Source of the DNA: JAFDVN01 sp964472275
GTDB taxonomy: Bacteria > Acidobacteriota > Holophagae > Holophagales > Holophagaceae
DNA length: 48,315 nt
Assembly: GCA_964472275.1 (NCBI GenBank)
Contig: CAYYJN010000011.1
Location: 1-48,315, forward strand
Direction of reading: 5' to 3'
Made by a program: the position numbers and the translations under genes. Shown piece after piece: positions 9,725 to 17,880 of this stretch (within the stretch, counting starts at the first letter, position 1; each line of letters opens with the position of its first letter). A model generated the notes under the pieces. The model did no database searches. It saw only the letters and a list, made by a program, of their open reading frames with translations, and was not told the origin of the DNA.

Positions 9725-11479
9725 ATGAAGCCCTGCCGCCTGCTCGCCCCCGCCCTTCTCAGTGTGCTCGCCGTCACGCCGGCCTTCTCTCAGGCGCTCA
9801 TGCCGGTCACCGAAGTGCGGCCGGGCATGAAGGGCTACGGCAAGACCGTCTTCAAAGGCGGCAAGATCGAGCGTTTCGAGTTCGAAGTGCTGGGCGTCCA
9901 AAGCAACGCCACGCCCGGCGGCGCGCGCATCCTCGTCAAGTGCAGCGGCGGGCCGCTCGCGGAGACGGGCATCATCGCCGGGATGAGCGGCAGCCCCTGC
10001 TACATCGGCGACCGGCTCGTGGGCGCGCTTTCCACCGGCTTCGCGTTCGAGAAGGACGCCATCGGCGGCATCACGCCCATCCAGCAGATGCTGGATCAGC
10101 TCAAGGATGTGCCCGAGTTGCCCGGGAAGGGCACGCCGCTGGTGCTGCCCAAGCTCGCGCCGCCCACCGTCATCAAGTCCGCGCTGCAAGGACAGATGAT
10201 CCCGCTGGCTTCCATCCTCGACGCGGGCGATCCCCAGGAGCTGCCTTTGCCCGTGGCGGGGACGCCGCTCGGGCCACAGACGAAGGCGCTGTGGCAGGGA
10301 CTCCCCGTGCAGTTCGTCGCGGCGCCCGCGCTCGCGCCGGATGCGGGCGCGAGCGCGAGCCCGCTGGAACCGGGCGGCATGGTGGCGATCAACTTGGTGC
10401 AGGGCGATCTCGATCTCACCGTCGCGGGCACCATCACCTATGCCCAAGGGAAGAAGCTGCTCCTCTTCGGCCACCCGCTCTTCAACCTGGGCGCGGTGGA
10501 TCTGCCGCTCTGGTCCGCCAGCGTGGCGTCGGTGCTGCCCAGTTATGCCACCTCCATGAAACTGGCGACGCCGGTGGAGCAGGTGGGCGCGCTCCGGGAG
10601 GATCGCGCCAACGGCGTGGGCGCGGTGCTCGGCGCGGAGGCGCGCATGATCCCGCTCCGCATCGGCCTCAACCTCGGCGGGCGGAAGACGATGGCCTTCC
10701 GCTACGAGGTGATGGACCACCCGCTGCTCACGCCCCAACTCGCGGCGACGGTGCTGAGCCAGACGCTGGAATCGCAGGTGCGCGGCGTCGGGTTCCAGAG
10801 CCTGTCGCTGCAAGGCAACATCAAGCTCGCGGGACAGGACCCCATCCAGATCGAAAGCGTCGTCGCGGATCTCAACTCCGCGCGGCTCTCGGCTTTCCTG
10901 GGCGGCATGCTCCAGGCGGCCTGCTTCAACCCCTTCGAGAAGCCGGTCTTCGACGGCATCAGCCTCACGGTGAAGGCGGAAGAGAAGCTGGACCTCACGG
11001 GCATCGCCGGGGTGCGGGTGCTCAAGGGCCGCGTGCGGCCGGGCGACACGCTGCCCATCGTCGTTACGCTCCAGAATGTCCAGGGCGTGCGCGAATCCGC
11101 GCGGCTCAACATCCAAATTCCCGGTTCGGCGCGGCCCGGCAAGGCGACGCTGATGGTGGGCGACGGCCTCAGCCTCATGGCCGCGGACCCGGACCAGCAG
11201 GCCATCCAGGTGTCCAGCCTCTCGGATGTGGTGCGCCTCTTGAACGGCGCGCTGCGCAACAACCACGCCTACGCCATCCTGCTCCAGGACAACACCGGCG
11301 TGGGCCTGCGCGGCGGGCGCATCGAGAACCTGCCGCCTTCCGTGGCGAACCTCGTCGCCAGCGATGGCGGCGCGGATGACGGCAAGCTCAAGCGCCAGAT
11401 CATCGGGCGGAGCGTGCTCCCCCTGGACCGCGAGGTGCGCGGCCTGGCCTCCATGGACATCGAGATCGAAGCCGATTAG
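9725..11479 (+). CDS. Secreted SpoIVB-type (S55 family) peptidase
   Basis: A protein of about 584 aa with a signal peptide (MKPCRLLAPALLSVLAVTPAFSQA). The S55 region holds PGMKGYGKTVFKGG, IIAGMSGSPCYIGDRLVGAL (likely nucleophile Ser88) and, further on, LLLFGHPLFNLGAVD with a conserved histidine near residue 249. S55 peptidases are serine proteases best known from the Bacillus sporulation checkpoint; the many non-sporulating homologues are uncharacterised. Start chosen at 9725 for the clean signal peptide; the upstream frame has no leader-like sequence. It stands 12 bases before the propeller-like gene, so the two are probably co-transcribed and act in the periplasm. Confidence 0.85.
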   Translation: MKPCRLLAPALLSVLAVTPAFSQALMPVTEVRPGMKGYGKTVFKGGKIERFEFEVLGVQSNATPGGARILVKCSGGPLAETGIIAGMSGSPCYIGDRLVGALSTGFAFEKDAIGGITPIQQMLDQLKDVPELPGKGTPLVLPKLAPPTVIKSALQGQMIPLASILDAGDPQELPLPVAGTPLGPQTKALWQGLPVQFVAAPALAPDAGASASPLEPGGMVAINLVQGDLDLTVAGTITYAQGKKLLLFGHPLFNLGAVDLPLWSASVASVLPSYATSMKLATPVEQVGALREDRANGVGAVLGAEARMIPLRIGLNLGGRKTMAFRYEVMDHPLLTPQLAATVLSQTLESQVRGVGFQSLSLQGNIKLAGQDPIQIESVVADLNSARLSAFLGGMLQAACFNPFEKPVFDGISLTVKAEEKLDLTGIAGVRVLKGRVRPGDTLPIVVTLQNVQGVRESARLNIQIPGSARPGKATLMVGDGLSLMAADPDQQAIQVSSLSDVVRLLNGALRNNHAYAILLQDNTGVGLRGGRIENLPPSVANLVASDGGADDGKLKRQIIGRSVLPLDREVRGLASMDIEIEAD

Positions 11480-11491
11480 CGGACGGAACCC

Positions 11492-13600
11492 ATGCGCCCA
11501 AGCCACCTCCTCGCCACCGCCGTCCTGCTGTCCTCCGCGCTCGCCGCGGGCCAGCCCAAGGCCTCCTACACCGGGTTCAACGATTGGATCGGCGCGTCCA
11601 CCAAGGGCGTGAGCATCGGCGCCGACGGCGCGCTGCGCCTCGCGCCCGCGCTCCGGCGCGTGGCCCAACTTCCCGAAGGCGTCATCTGGTGCGCCACGCC
11701 GGATGGCCAAGGCGGCGCGTATCTCTCCGCCGGAACGGATGGCAAGCTCTACCACTATTCCAACGGCCAGATCCGGCCGCTGGTCCAGGTGAAGGGCGGC
11801 ATCGTCTTCGCGATGGCGAAGGTGGGCCCGGATCTCATCGTCGCCCCGAGCGGTCAAGGCAAGCTGTTCCGCGTGTCCATGGATGGCACGGTGAAGCCTT
11901 GGTGCGACCTGGACGCCACCGTCGTGTGGGCCATGCGCGCCGAAGGGTCGGAAGTGGTTTGCGCGGGCGCGTCCGGCAATGGCGCGACGCTCCTGCTCGC
12001 CCGGGATGGCAGCAGTCGGCGTCTCGCCCAACTCCAGGAGGAGACGGCCTTCACGGCCATGTGCCCCGATGGTTCCGGCGGCTACTACCTGGGCAGCCAG
12101 GGGCGCGGCCTCGTCGTCCACTACGCGCGGGTCGCGGATCGCCTGGAAATCCTGATGGACACGCCCTTCGAGGAAGTGCGCGCCCTGGCGCTCGACAACG
12201 GCGACCTCTTCGTGGGCGCGAACAACGACCTCGCCAGCCATCTCCAGAGCGGCAAACTGGAAAAGCGCGAAGGCTACCTCGTCAGCGATGCGCAAAGCGC
12301 GCCCAAGTGCGCCGTGCTTCGCATCGGCAAGGATCGCGTGCCCGAGACGATCTGGCAAAGCGCGCGCAGCCAAGTTTACGCGCTGGAAGTCTGGAAGGGT
12401 CGCCTGCTCGTGGGCACGGGCAACCGCTCGCGTGTCTTCGCCATTCCGCTCGACGCGAAGCAGCGGGACATGGACCCCTTCGAAGTCCTCACCGAGCTGG
12501 GCGCGGGTCAGGCCACGGCCTTCCTGCCTTCGGGCTCCGAGCTGCTGGTGGCCGCCTCGAATCCGGCGGAGGTGCACGCGCTCTCCGAGGTGCAGGCGAC
12601 GGAAGGAACGCTCGATTCGCCGGTGATCCGCGCCATGCCGCTCGCCGATTGGGGACGCGCCACGCTCGAAGCCGACACGCCCGATGGCACCAGCGCGACG
12701 ATCCAGTTCCGCACCGGCTTTACCGAGGAGCCGGACGCCACCTGGAGCGCCTGGACGCCGCCCCTCAAGAGCGGCGAGCTGCCGGGACTGGCGCCTTCCC
12801 GCTTCGCGCAGTTCCGCGTGCGGCTCACCTCCACCCGCGGGGGCGCCACGCCCGTGGCCCGCGCCGTGACCGTGCGCTACGCCAACCGCAACCTGCCGCC
12901 CCAGTGGGAAGGCGTGGACATCATGCCGCCGGGCCTCGTCATCACCCGCAGCGCGCCGCCCGACGACATCGGCATCGAGCGCGTGCCGCTGGAGACCCAG
13001 AAGCTCATCCCCGCGATGGGCTACGCGGGCAGCGAGCGGCGCAGCTTCCGCCGCGGCTCCCAGAGTTTCTTGTTCCGCGTCACGGACCCGAACAACGATC
13101 AACTGGAGTTCGCCATCCGCCTGCTTCCGGATCGTGGCCAGCCGCTGCCGTTGGAGGCGCACTGGCAGGAGCGCTTCTTCGCCTTCGACACGCTGCCCGT
13201 GCCCGATGGCCGCTACCGCCTGGAAGTGACCGCCTCCGACGCGCCGAGCAATCCGTTCAACCTGGCGCAGACCTCCACCTGGATCACGCCCACCTTCGTC
13301 ATTGACCACACGCCGCCCACCATCTCCGGCCTCAGCGCCACGCCGGAAGCGGGCGGGTTGCGGGTCCGCTTCACCGCCACCGACGCCTCCTCGACCCTCA
13401 AGGAGGCCGCCGTCAGCGCGGATGGCGGGCATTGGGTGGAAATCGCCCCGGTGGATCGCGTCTTCGATCAATCCACGGAGAACTTCGATGTGCTGCTCCC
13501 CACGGATCTGGTGAAGGGCGATCGTGTGCTCGTGCGCGCGACGGATGAAAGCGAGAACGAACAGACCGCTTCCGCCTCCTCGTCGGGAGGGAAGAAGTGA
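11492..13600 (+). CDS. Secreted propeller-like protein
   Basis: A 702-aa exported protein (signal peptide MRPSHLLATAVLLSSALAAGQ). About the first 400 residues contain recurring blade-like segments: GGAYLSAGTDGKLYHYSNG, DLIVAPSGQGKLFRVSMDG, GGYYLGSQGRGLVVHY, GDLFVGANND and GRLLVGTGNRSRVFAI. The spacing suggests a seven-bladed beta-propeller. The rest looks like beta-sandwich (fibronectin-like) modules ending in a Ser/Gly/Lys tail. No catalytic motif is recognised. It lies between the S55 peptidase and the Mpo1-like gene and overlaps the latter by four bases (GTGA), so a role as partner or substrate of the peptidase is possible but unproven. Confidence 0.72.
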   Translation: MRPSHLLATAVLLSSALAAGQPKASYTGFNDWIGASTKGVSIGADGALRLAPALRRVAQLPEGVIWCATPDGQGGAYLSAGTDGKLYHYSNGQIRPLVQVKGGIVFAMAKVGPDLIVAPSGQGKLFRVSMDGTVKPWCDLDATVVWAMRAEGSEVVCAGASGNGATLLLARDGSSRRLAQLQEETAFTAMCPDGSGGYYLGSQGRGLVVHYARVADRLEILMDTPFEEVRALALDNGDLFVGANNDLASHLQSGKLEKREGYLVSDAQSAPKCAVLRIGKDRVPETIWQSARSQVYALEVWKGRLLVGTGNRSRVFAIPLDAKQRDMDPFEVLTELGAGQATAFLPSGSELLVAASNPAEVHALSEVQATEGTLDSPVIRAMPLADWGRATLEADTPDGTSATIQFRTGFTEEPDATWSAWTPPLKSGELPGLAPSRFAQFRVRLTSTRGGATPVARAVTVRYANRNLPPQWEGVDIMPPGLVITRSAPPDDIGIERVPLETQKLIPAMGYAGSERRSFRRGSQSFLFRVTDPNNDQLEFAIRLLPDRGQPLPLEAHWQERFFAFDTLPVPDGRYRLEVTASDAPSNPFNLAQTSTWITPTFVIDHTPPTISGLSATPEAGGLRVRFTATDASSTLKEAAVSADGGHWVEIAPVDRVFDQSTENFDVLLPTDLVKGDRVLVRATDESENEQTASASSSGGKK

Positions 13601-13920
13601 CCTTCGGGCGCTTCTGGCCCGCCTATGTGGCCGAGCACCGCAGCCGCCGCAACCGCCGTCTGCACCTGGCGGGAACGCTGGGCTATCTCGCGTTGCTGCT
13701 GTTCCTCGGCCTCACGCACCACTGGGCCTGGGCCTGGATCGCGCCCCTGCTCGCCTACGGCTTCGCCTGGACCGGACACTTCCTTGTCGAGAAGAACCGC
13801 CCCGCCACCTTCAAGCACCCGCTTCTCTCGCTCATCGGCGACCACAAGATGGCCGCGCTGATGCTCGCCGGACGCATGGATGGCGAGATGGAGAGGTTGA
13901 AGATCGAAGGGAATCCGTGA
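13597..13920 (+). CDS. Mpo1-like (DUF962) membrane protein
   Basis: A small 107-aa protein of the DUF962/Mpo1 family. It shows YVAEHRSRRNRRLHLAGTLGYLAL, two to three hydrophobic segments and GFAWTGHFLVEKNRPATFKHPLLSLIGDHKM with the family histidines. The yeast homologue Mpo1 is an Fe(II)-dependent dioxygenase of 2-hydroxy fatty acids; the bacterial role is not established. It starts at GTG (13597) overlapping the propeller gene's TGA, implying translational coupling as the third gene of the S55 operon. Confidence 0.88.
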   Translation: MTFGRFWPAYVAEHRSRRNRRLHLAGTLGYLALLLFLGLTHHWAWAWIAPLLAYGFAWTGHFLVEKNRPATFKHPLLSLIGDHKMAALMLAGRMDGEMERLKIEGNP

Positions 13921-13942
13921 CCTTCGCAAGGGCGACAACGGA

Positions 13943-14176
13943 AGGAACACAGAGGTCACAGAGCGGGCACAGAGGGCCACAGAGGCGCGTCTCCGAACGG
14001 CGAGTGGAAGCCATGGGTTGAGGGCGCGAGGACTGGAGGCTTCCAAGGGCCTCCCATCCTCGCGCCCTCAACCTTGCCGCGCAGCGGCAAGCCCGCCTGC
14101 GGCGGGCGGCTTCCGCGTTCGAATAGTCCGGCCCCCTCTGTGTCCTCTGTGCCCGCTCTGTGATCTCTGTGTTCCT
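13943..14176. repeat. Multi-branched inverted-repeat structure between convergent genes
   Basis: Outer arms 13943-13985 and 14135-14176 are about 43/42 bases and match as inverted repeats with roughly three differences; they are built from CACAGAGG-like units. Inside, GGAAGCC (14006-14012) pairs with GGCTTCC (14108-14114). A perfect 17-bp stem joins 14016-14032 to 14057-14073 and carries a further 6-bp stem inside. Two short hairpins follow, at 14074-14090 (TTGCCGC/GCGGCAA) and 14091-14107 (GCCCGC/GCGGGC). The whole intergenic gap can fold into a cloverleaf-like form. It may be a bidirectional terminator, a structured RNA or a non-autonomous mobile element. Confidence 0.8.
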
Positions 14177-14209
14177 CTTTTCATGTTCGATAGGGCGCGG
14201 CCTTCGCGG

Positions 14210-15424
14210 TCAAGCCTTCATCGCCCCCGCCCAGGCCCTCGGATCGTTCGCGTAGCCGGGGAAGACGCCGCTGAGGTCGCGGATGCCGAGGTGCTTGGTG
14301 AGCGCTTCGCCCAGCAGGGCGCGGTAGTCGTAGGCCACTTTAAGATCGCGGCCTTCGTTGAGGTCGCCGTCGCCGAGCCCCTTCCAGGCGTTCAGCACCC
14401 GGCCGCCCTTGACGCCGCCGCCCGCGAGGAAGGCGACGGACCCTTGCCCGTGATCCGTGCCGCGGTTGCCGTTCTCCCGCGCCGTGCGGCCGAATTCCGT
14501 CAGGGTCACGAGGCAGACCTGGTCCATGCGATCCGAGAGATCCGTGAGGAAGGCGCCGAGGCTGTCGCCGAAGTCCTGGAGTCGCGCTGAGAGTTGACCC
14601 TTGGTGGAGCCCTGCGCCACATGGGTGTCCCAGCCGCCGCAGTCGCTGACGGCGACGCGCAGACCCAGGTCCGCCTTGATGAGTTGGGCGATCTGCTGCA
14701 TGCGCTTGCCCAGCGCGCTCGTGGGATAGCTCGCGCCCGCGGCGGGCGCGATGGCGCGCGGGTCCTTGGCCTTGAGATCCTTCAATGCCTGGAAGGTTTC
14801 GTCGCCGACGCCGCGCAGCGTGCGATCCAGGGCCGCGCCGTACATGGATTCGAAGCCGCCGGTGGCGGGGCCATCGGGAAGGCGGAAGTCCTCCAGGCTG
14901 CCCAAGGCCAGCGCGGGCACGGGCCCTTGCAGGATGCGAGGCAGGGTGGGTTGCAAGGCGACGCCGGAGAAGGGGCCGTCCGCGCGCATCGCCGCCAGCG
15001 CGCGGTCCAGGCAGCCATCCTCGGTGCGCTTCACGCCCGGCGTGCCGCTCTCCAGATAATCTTGCGCGTCGAAGTGGGAGCGGGTCGGGTCCGGCGAGCC
15101 CGCGCCCATCACCGGCGCGAGGATCTTCGCGTCGAAGAAGGGCTTCAGCGCGGAGAGGGAGGGATGCAGCGCGAAGGCGCCATCCAATCGCAGCGCGTCG
15201 GAAGCGGGGATGGCGATGGTGGGGCGCAGCTCGTAGTAGCGCGGCTCGCCCACGGGCGGAACGACGGATAGCGCGTCGCAGGCGCCCCGCTGGATGAGCA
15301 GCACGAGCACCTTGCCCTTGGTCGAGGGGTTCGCCGACGCGGCGCGAAGGAAAGAGGGCGCGAGGCCAAGCCCGGCGAAGGCGAGGCTGGACCCGGAGGC
15401 TTGGAGGAACAGGCGGCGGCGCAT
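14210..15424 (-). CDS. Secreted DUF1501 protein (Tat substrate)
   Basis: A protein of about 404 aa beginning MRRRLFLQASGSSLAFAGLG, a twin-arginine-type signal. The body matches DUF1501, a sulfatase/alkaline-phosphatase-like fold: LVLLIQRGACDALSVV, RSHFDAQDYLESG, GGWDTHVAQGS, VTLTEFGRTARENGNRGTDHGQG and GVFPG near the end. No reaction is established. The ATG at 15424 follows AGAGGAGGT and lies two bases after the stop of the DUF1800 gene, with which it forms the usual DUF1800-DUF1501 pair. Confidence 0.93.
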   Translation of the reverse strand: MRRRLFLQASGSSLAFAGLGLAPSFLRAASANPSTKGKVLVLLIQRGACDALSVVPPVGEPRYYELRPTIAIPASDALRLDGAFALHPSLSALKPFFDAKILAPVMGAGSPDPTRSHFDAQDYLESGTPGVKRTEDGCLDRALAAMRADGPFSGVALQPTLPRILQGPVPALALGSLEDFRLPDGPATGGFESMYGAALDRTLRGVGDETFQALKDLKAKDPRAIAPAAGASYPTSALGKRMQQIAQLIKADLGLRVAVSDCGGWDTHVAQGSTKGQLSARLQDFGDSLGAFLTDLSDRMDQVCLVTLTEFGRTARENGNRGTDHGQGSVAFLAGGGVKGGRVLNAWKGLGDGDLNEGRDLKVAYDYRALLGEALTKHLGIRDLSGVFPGYANDPRAWAGAMKA

Positions 15425-15426
15425 GG

Positions 15427-17019
15427 CTACCTCCTCTGGAATTCGGGGCTGCCCAGGAGGAAGCCCAGCAGTTGCGCCTGGTCCACGGGCCGCATCTCGC
15501 CATCGGCGTAGGTGCGCGGCGTGGCGTCGGCGGCCTTCAACAGCGCCGCGGAAGTCCCGTTGGAAAGGCCCGAAGGGACGAGCCTCGGCGCGAGCGCGGC
15601 GATCACCGTCGCGGGGTCCTTGGATGCGCTCGGCGGCAGATCCGGCCAACTCACGCCGGGAACCTGGCGTTTGGCGAGCGCGACGCCGAAGCGCAGACGC
15701 TCCACCAGCGCGCCGGTGCTCACCCAGGCGTCGCTCGTGTCCTTGTAGCCCGTGGGCGGCTGACAGCGGTAGAGCGGCTCGCCCATGCGGGCCACGGTGC
15801 GCGCGAGGGGCAGCGGATCATCCACATGCCCATCCAGGGCGCGGACGGAGGACACGACGAATTCGAAGGGCGTCTTCACCTTCGCGCCCATCGAAGCCTT
15901 GGACCAGAACTCGGGGCTCGTGAAGAGCGCGGTGTAGACGGCGCGCAGATCGCCGTTGGTCTTGAGGTAGGCCGCGGCCACGCGATCCACGGCGGAGGGC
16001 GGCGGCGTGTCCGAGATGAAGCGGCGGCAGAGGAGGTAGGACAGGTGCCGCGCGGTGGTGGGCGAGGACGCCAGCATGTCGAGCACCTGCTCGCCGTCCT
16101 CGCGCCCGCCGACCCGGATCGCCACGCCCAGCACGGTCTTCGTCCCGTCGTCATGGGCGCGGGCGCGGAAGAACGCGGCGGCGTCCACCTGCGGTTGCTG
16201 GATGGACCAGCCCGTGAAGCAGCGGGCCACCTCGGTGACATCCTTTTGGGTGTAGCCGCCATCCACGCCCAGCGTGTGCAGCTCCATCAGCTCCCGGCCG
16301 TAGTTCTCGTTGAGTCCGGCCTGTTTGGCGGATGCCTTCGCGCCAAGCCTGGCGCGGGGCGGCTCGAAGCCATCCTTCACGCTGAGCCAGTTGTCCAGGT
16401 AGAAGAGCATGGCCGGATGCCACGCCACGGCGCCCAGCAGATCGCGGAACTTCCCGAACACATGGGGGCGGATGGCGTCGCGCTCATAGGACGGCACGAA
16501 CCAGCGGTCCAGGCCTTTGCCTTCGTCCACATTGAAGTGGTTGAACCAGAAATCCGCGAGCACTTCCTGGAGCTGGTCGCGGCTTTCGATGGCGCGTTCG
16601 AGTTTCTGGCCCGCCTGTTCCTCCTCGATGCGACCGGGGCGCTTGTCGAAGGGCACGAGGGCCTTCAGCTTGTTCTTGTAATCCGGATCATCGGGCTTGA
16701 GGCCTTCCGCTTTCGCCAGCGCCTCGGGACGCGGAAAGGCCGCCTGGATCTCGGCGAGGCTCATGCCTTGGGTGGGGAAGGTCTTGGCGATCCAGGCGTC
16801 GAGCGGTGGTTCGGGCGCGGGGTGGAGCTGGGCTTTGAGCCAGGCTTCCAGGGCCGCGTCGCCGCCCTTGGCGAGGGCATCCACCTCGCCGGGGCGAGGG
16901 CCGAACGACAGCCGGTCCAGCAGGTGCGCGGCCTTGGCCTGGGCGCTGAGCGGCGAGGGCGGCAGAGGTTGCGCCGCCAAGGGCGCAACCAGAATGAGGG
17001 CGAGGACCGGAACGCGCAT
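15427..17019 (-). CDS. Secreted DUF1800 protein
   Basis: A 530-aa exported protein with a short signal peptide (MRVPVLALILVAPLAAQ). DUF1800 features follow: AAHLLDRLSFGPRPGEVDAL near the N-terminus, LQEVLADFWFNHFNV, GLNENYGRELMELHTLGVDGGYTQKDV, and TSPEFWSKA with TPFEFVVSSVRAL. The family travels with DUF1501 genes in many environmental bacteria and its biochemistry is unknown. A perfect 11-bp hairpin (17020-17053) sits directly before the ATG and contains the GGAG ribosome-binding site, suggesting control of translation. Confidence 0.92.
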   Translation of the reverse strand: MRVPVLALILVAPLAAQPLPPSPLSAQAKAAHLLDRLSFGPRPGEVDALAKGGDAALEAWLKAQLHPAPEPPLDAWIAKTFPTQGMSLAEIQAAFPRPEALAKAEGLKPDDPDYKNKLKALVPFDKRPGRIEEEQAGQKLERAIESRDQLQEVLADFWFNHFNVDEGKGLDRWFVPSYERDAIRPHVFGKFRDLLGAVAWHPAMLFYLDNWLSVKDGFEPPRARLGAKASAKQAGLNENYGRELMELHTLGVDGGYTQKDVTEVARCFTGWSIQQPQVDAAAFFRARAHDDGTKTVLGVAIRVGGREDGEQVLDMLASSPTTARHLSYLLCRRFISDTPPPSAVDRVAAAYLKTNGDLRAVYTALFTSPEFWSKASMGAKVKTPFEFVVSSVRALDGHVDDPLPLARTVARMGEPLYRCQPPTGYKDTSDAWVSTGALVERLRFGVALAKRQVPGVSWPDLPPSASKDPATVIAALAPRLVPSGLSNGTSAALLKAADATPRTYADGEMRPVDQAQLLGFLLGSPEFQRR

Positions 17020-17053
17020 GGGGACTCCGCAGGATTAGGCCCGCGGAGTCCCC
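17020..17053 (-). promoter_or_regulatory. Hairpin covering the ribosome-binding site of the DUF1800 gene
   Basis: GGGGACTCCGC (17020-17030) and GCGGAGTCCCC (17043-17053) form a perfect 11-bp stem with a 12-base loop. On the minus strand the second arm contains GGAG and ends directly at the ATG (17019). No T-run follows, so a role in masking translation initiation is as likely as termination behind the crotonase gene. Confidence 0.65.
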
Positions 17054-17069
17054 GAAAGGTTGAGCGGGA

Positions 17070-17846
17070 TCAGATCCCCTTGAATTGGGCGGCGCGCTTC
17101 TCCAGGAAGGCGCCCATGCCTTCCTTCATATCGGCGCTGTTCGCCAGCAGGCCGAAGAGGGAGGCCTCGAACTCCAGCCCCTTGCCTTGGGGCATCTCGA
17201 TGCCTTCATGGACCGCCGTGAGAGCCGAGCGCAGGGCGAGCGGGCCGCGGGAAAGGATCGTCGTCGCCATCTTCTCCGCCAGCGCCTTCAAGTCGGCCTG
17301 GGGCACGACGCGGCTCACGAGGCCCATGCGAAGCGCGTCCGCCGCGCCCACCATGTCGCCGGTGAGGATCATGTCCAGGGCGGCGCTCTTGCCCACGAGG
17401 CGCGGTAGGCGCTGGGTGCCGCCGTAGCCGGGAATGATGCCCAGCGAGACTTCAGGCAGCCCGAAGCGCGCGTTCTCGGACGCGACGCGGATGTGGCACG
17501 CGAGCGCCAGCTCGCAGCCGCCGCCGAGGGCGAATCCGTTCACCGCGGCGATCACGGGCTTGGGCATGCGCTCGATGCGGTTGAAGACTTCCTGCCCTTT
17601 CAGCGCCTGGACTCGCGCGGTGGCGCTGTCCAGGTCCTTCAGCTCGGAGATGTCCGCCCCCGCGACGAAGGCCTTCTCGCCGGAACCCGTCACCACCACC
17701 ACGCCCACTTCCGCGTCCTCTTCGAGCGCGGCGAAGGCGAGATCCAGCTCCTTGAGCAGGTCGTTGTTGAGGGCGTTGAGCTTTTCGGGGCGATTCAGGG
17801 TCACCCAGGCGGTGCGACCGGCTTTTTCAACGAGCACGAGTGACAT
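17070..17846 (-). CDS. Enoyl-CoA hydratase (crotonase)
   Basis: A 258-aa crotonase-fold enzyme that hydrates 2-enoyl-CoA to 3-hydroxyacyl-CoA in fatty-acid or butyryl-CoA metabolism. The oxyanion-hole segment KAFVAGADISEL and NGFALGGGCELALACHIR are present. Both catalytic glutamates of true hydratases are kept: Glu112 in GGGCELA and Glu132 in LPEVSLG. The sequence RFGLPEVSLGIIPGYGGTQRL is typical of short-chain hydratases. It is divergent from the GGDEF gene with only 34 bases between starts, so the promoters must be compact or overlapping. No other beta-oxidation gene is adjacent. Confidence 0.93.
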   Translation of the reverse strand: MSLVLVEKAGRTAWVTLNRPEKLNALNNDLLKELDLAFAALEEDAEVGVVVVTGSGEKAFVAGADISELKDLDSATARVQALKGQEVFNRIERMPKPVIAAVNGFALGGGCELALACHIRVASENARFGLPEVSLGIIPGYGGTQRLPRLVGKSAALDMILTGDMVGAADALRMGLVSRVVPQADLKALAEKMATTILSRGPLALRSALTAVHEGIEMPQGKGLEFEASLFGLLANSADMKEGMGAFLEKRAAQFKGI

Positions 17847-17880
17847 GGAAAACCCCGAAAAGCCTTATGCTACCTGACCG

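Noticed and set aside
9644..13471. A 1275-codon open frame on the minus strand opposite the S55 and propeller genes
   Set aside because: It is antisense to two genes with clear signal peptides and family motifs, is rich in His/Arg/Gly/Glu as expected of a GC-skewed shadow frame, and has no recognisable domain.
13943..14176. CRISPR-like repetition of CACAGAGG units
   Set aside because: The units are short, irregular and arranged as inverted arms, without equal spacers or cas genes.
15472..17427. A 651-codon plus-strand open frame opposite DUF1800 and crotonase
   Set aside because: It spans two real minus-strand genes and the hairpin between them, with no start signal or domain.
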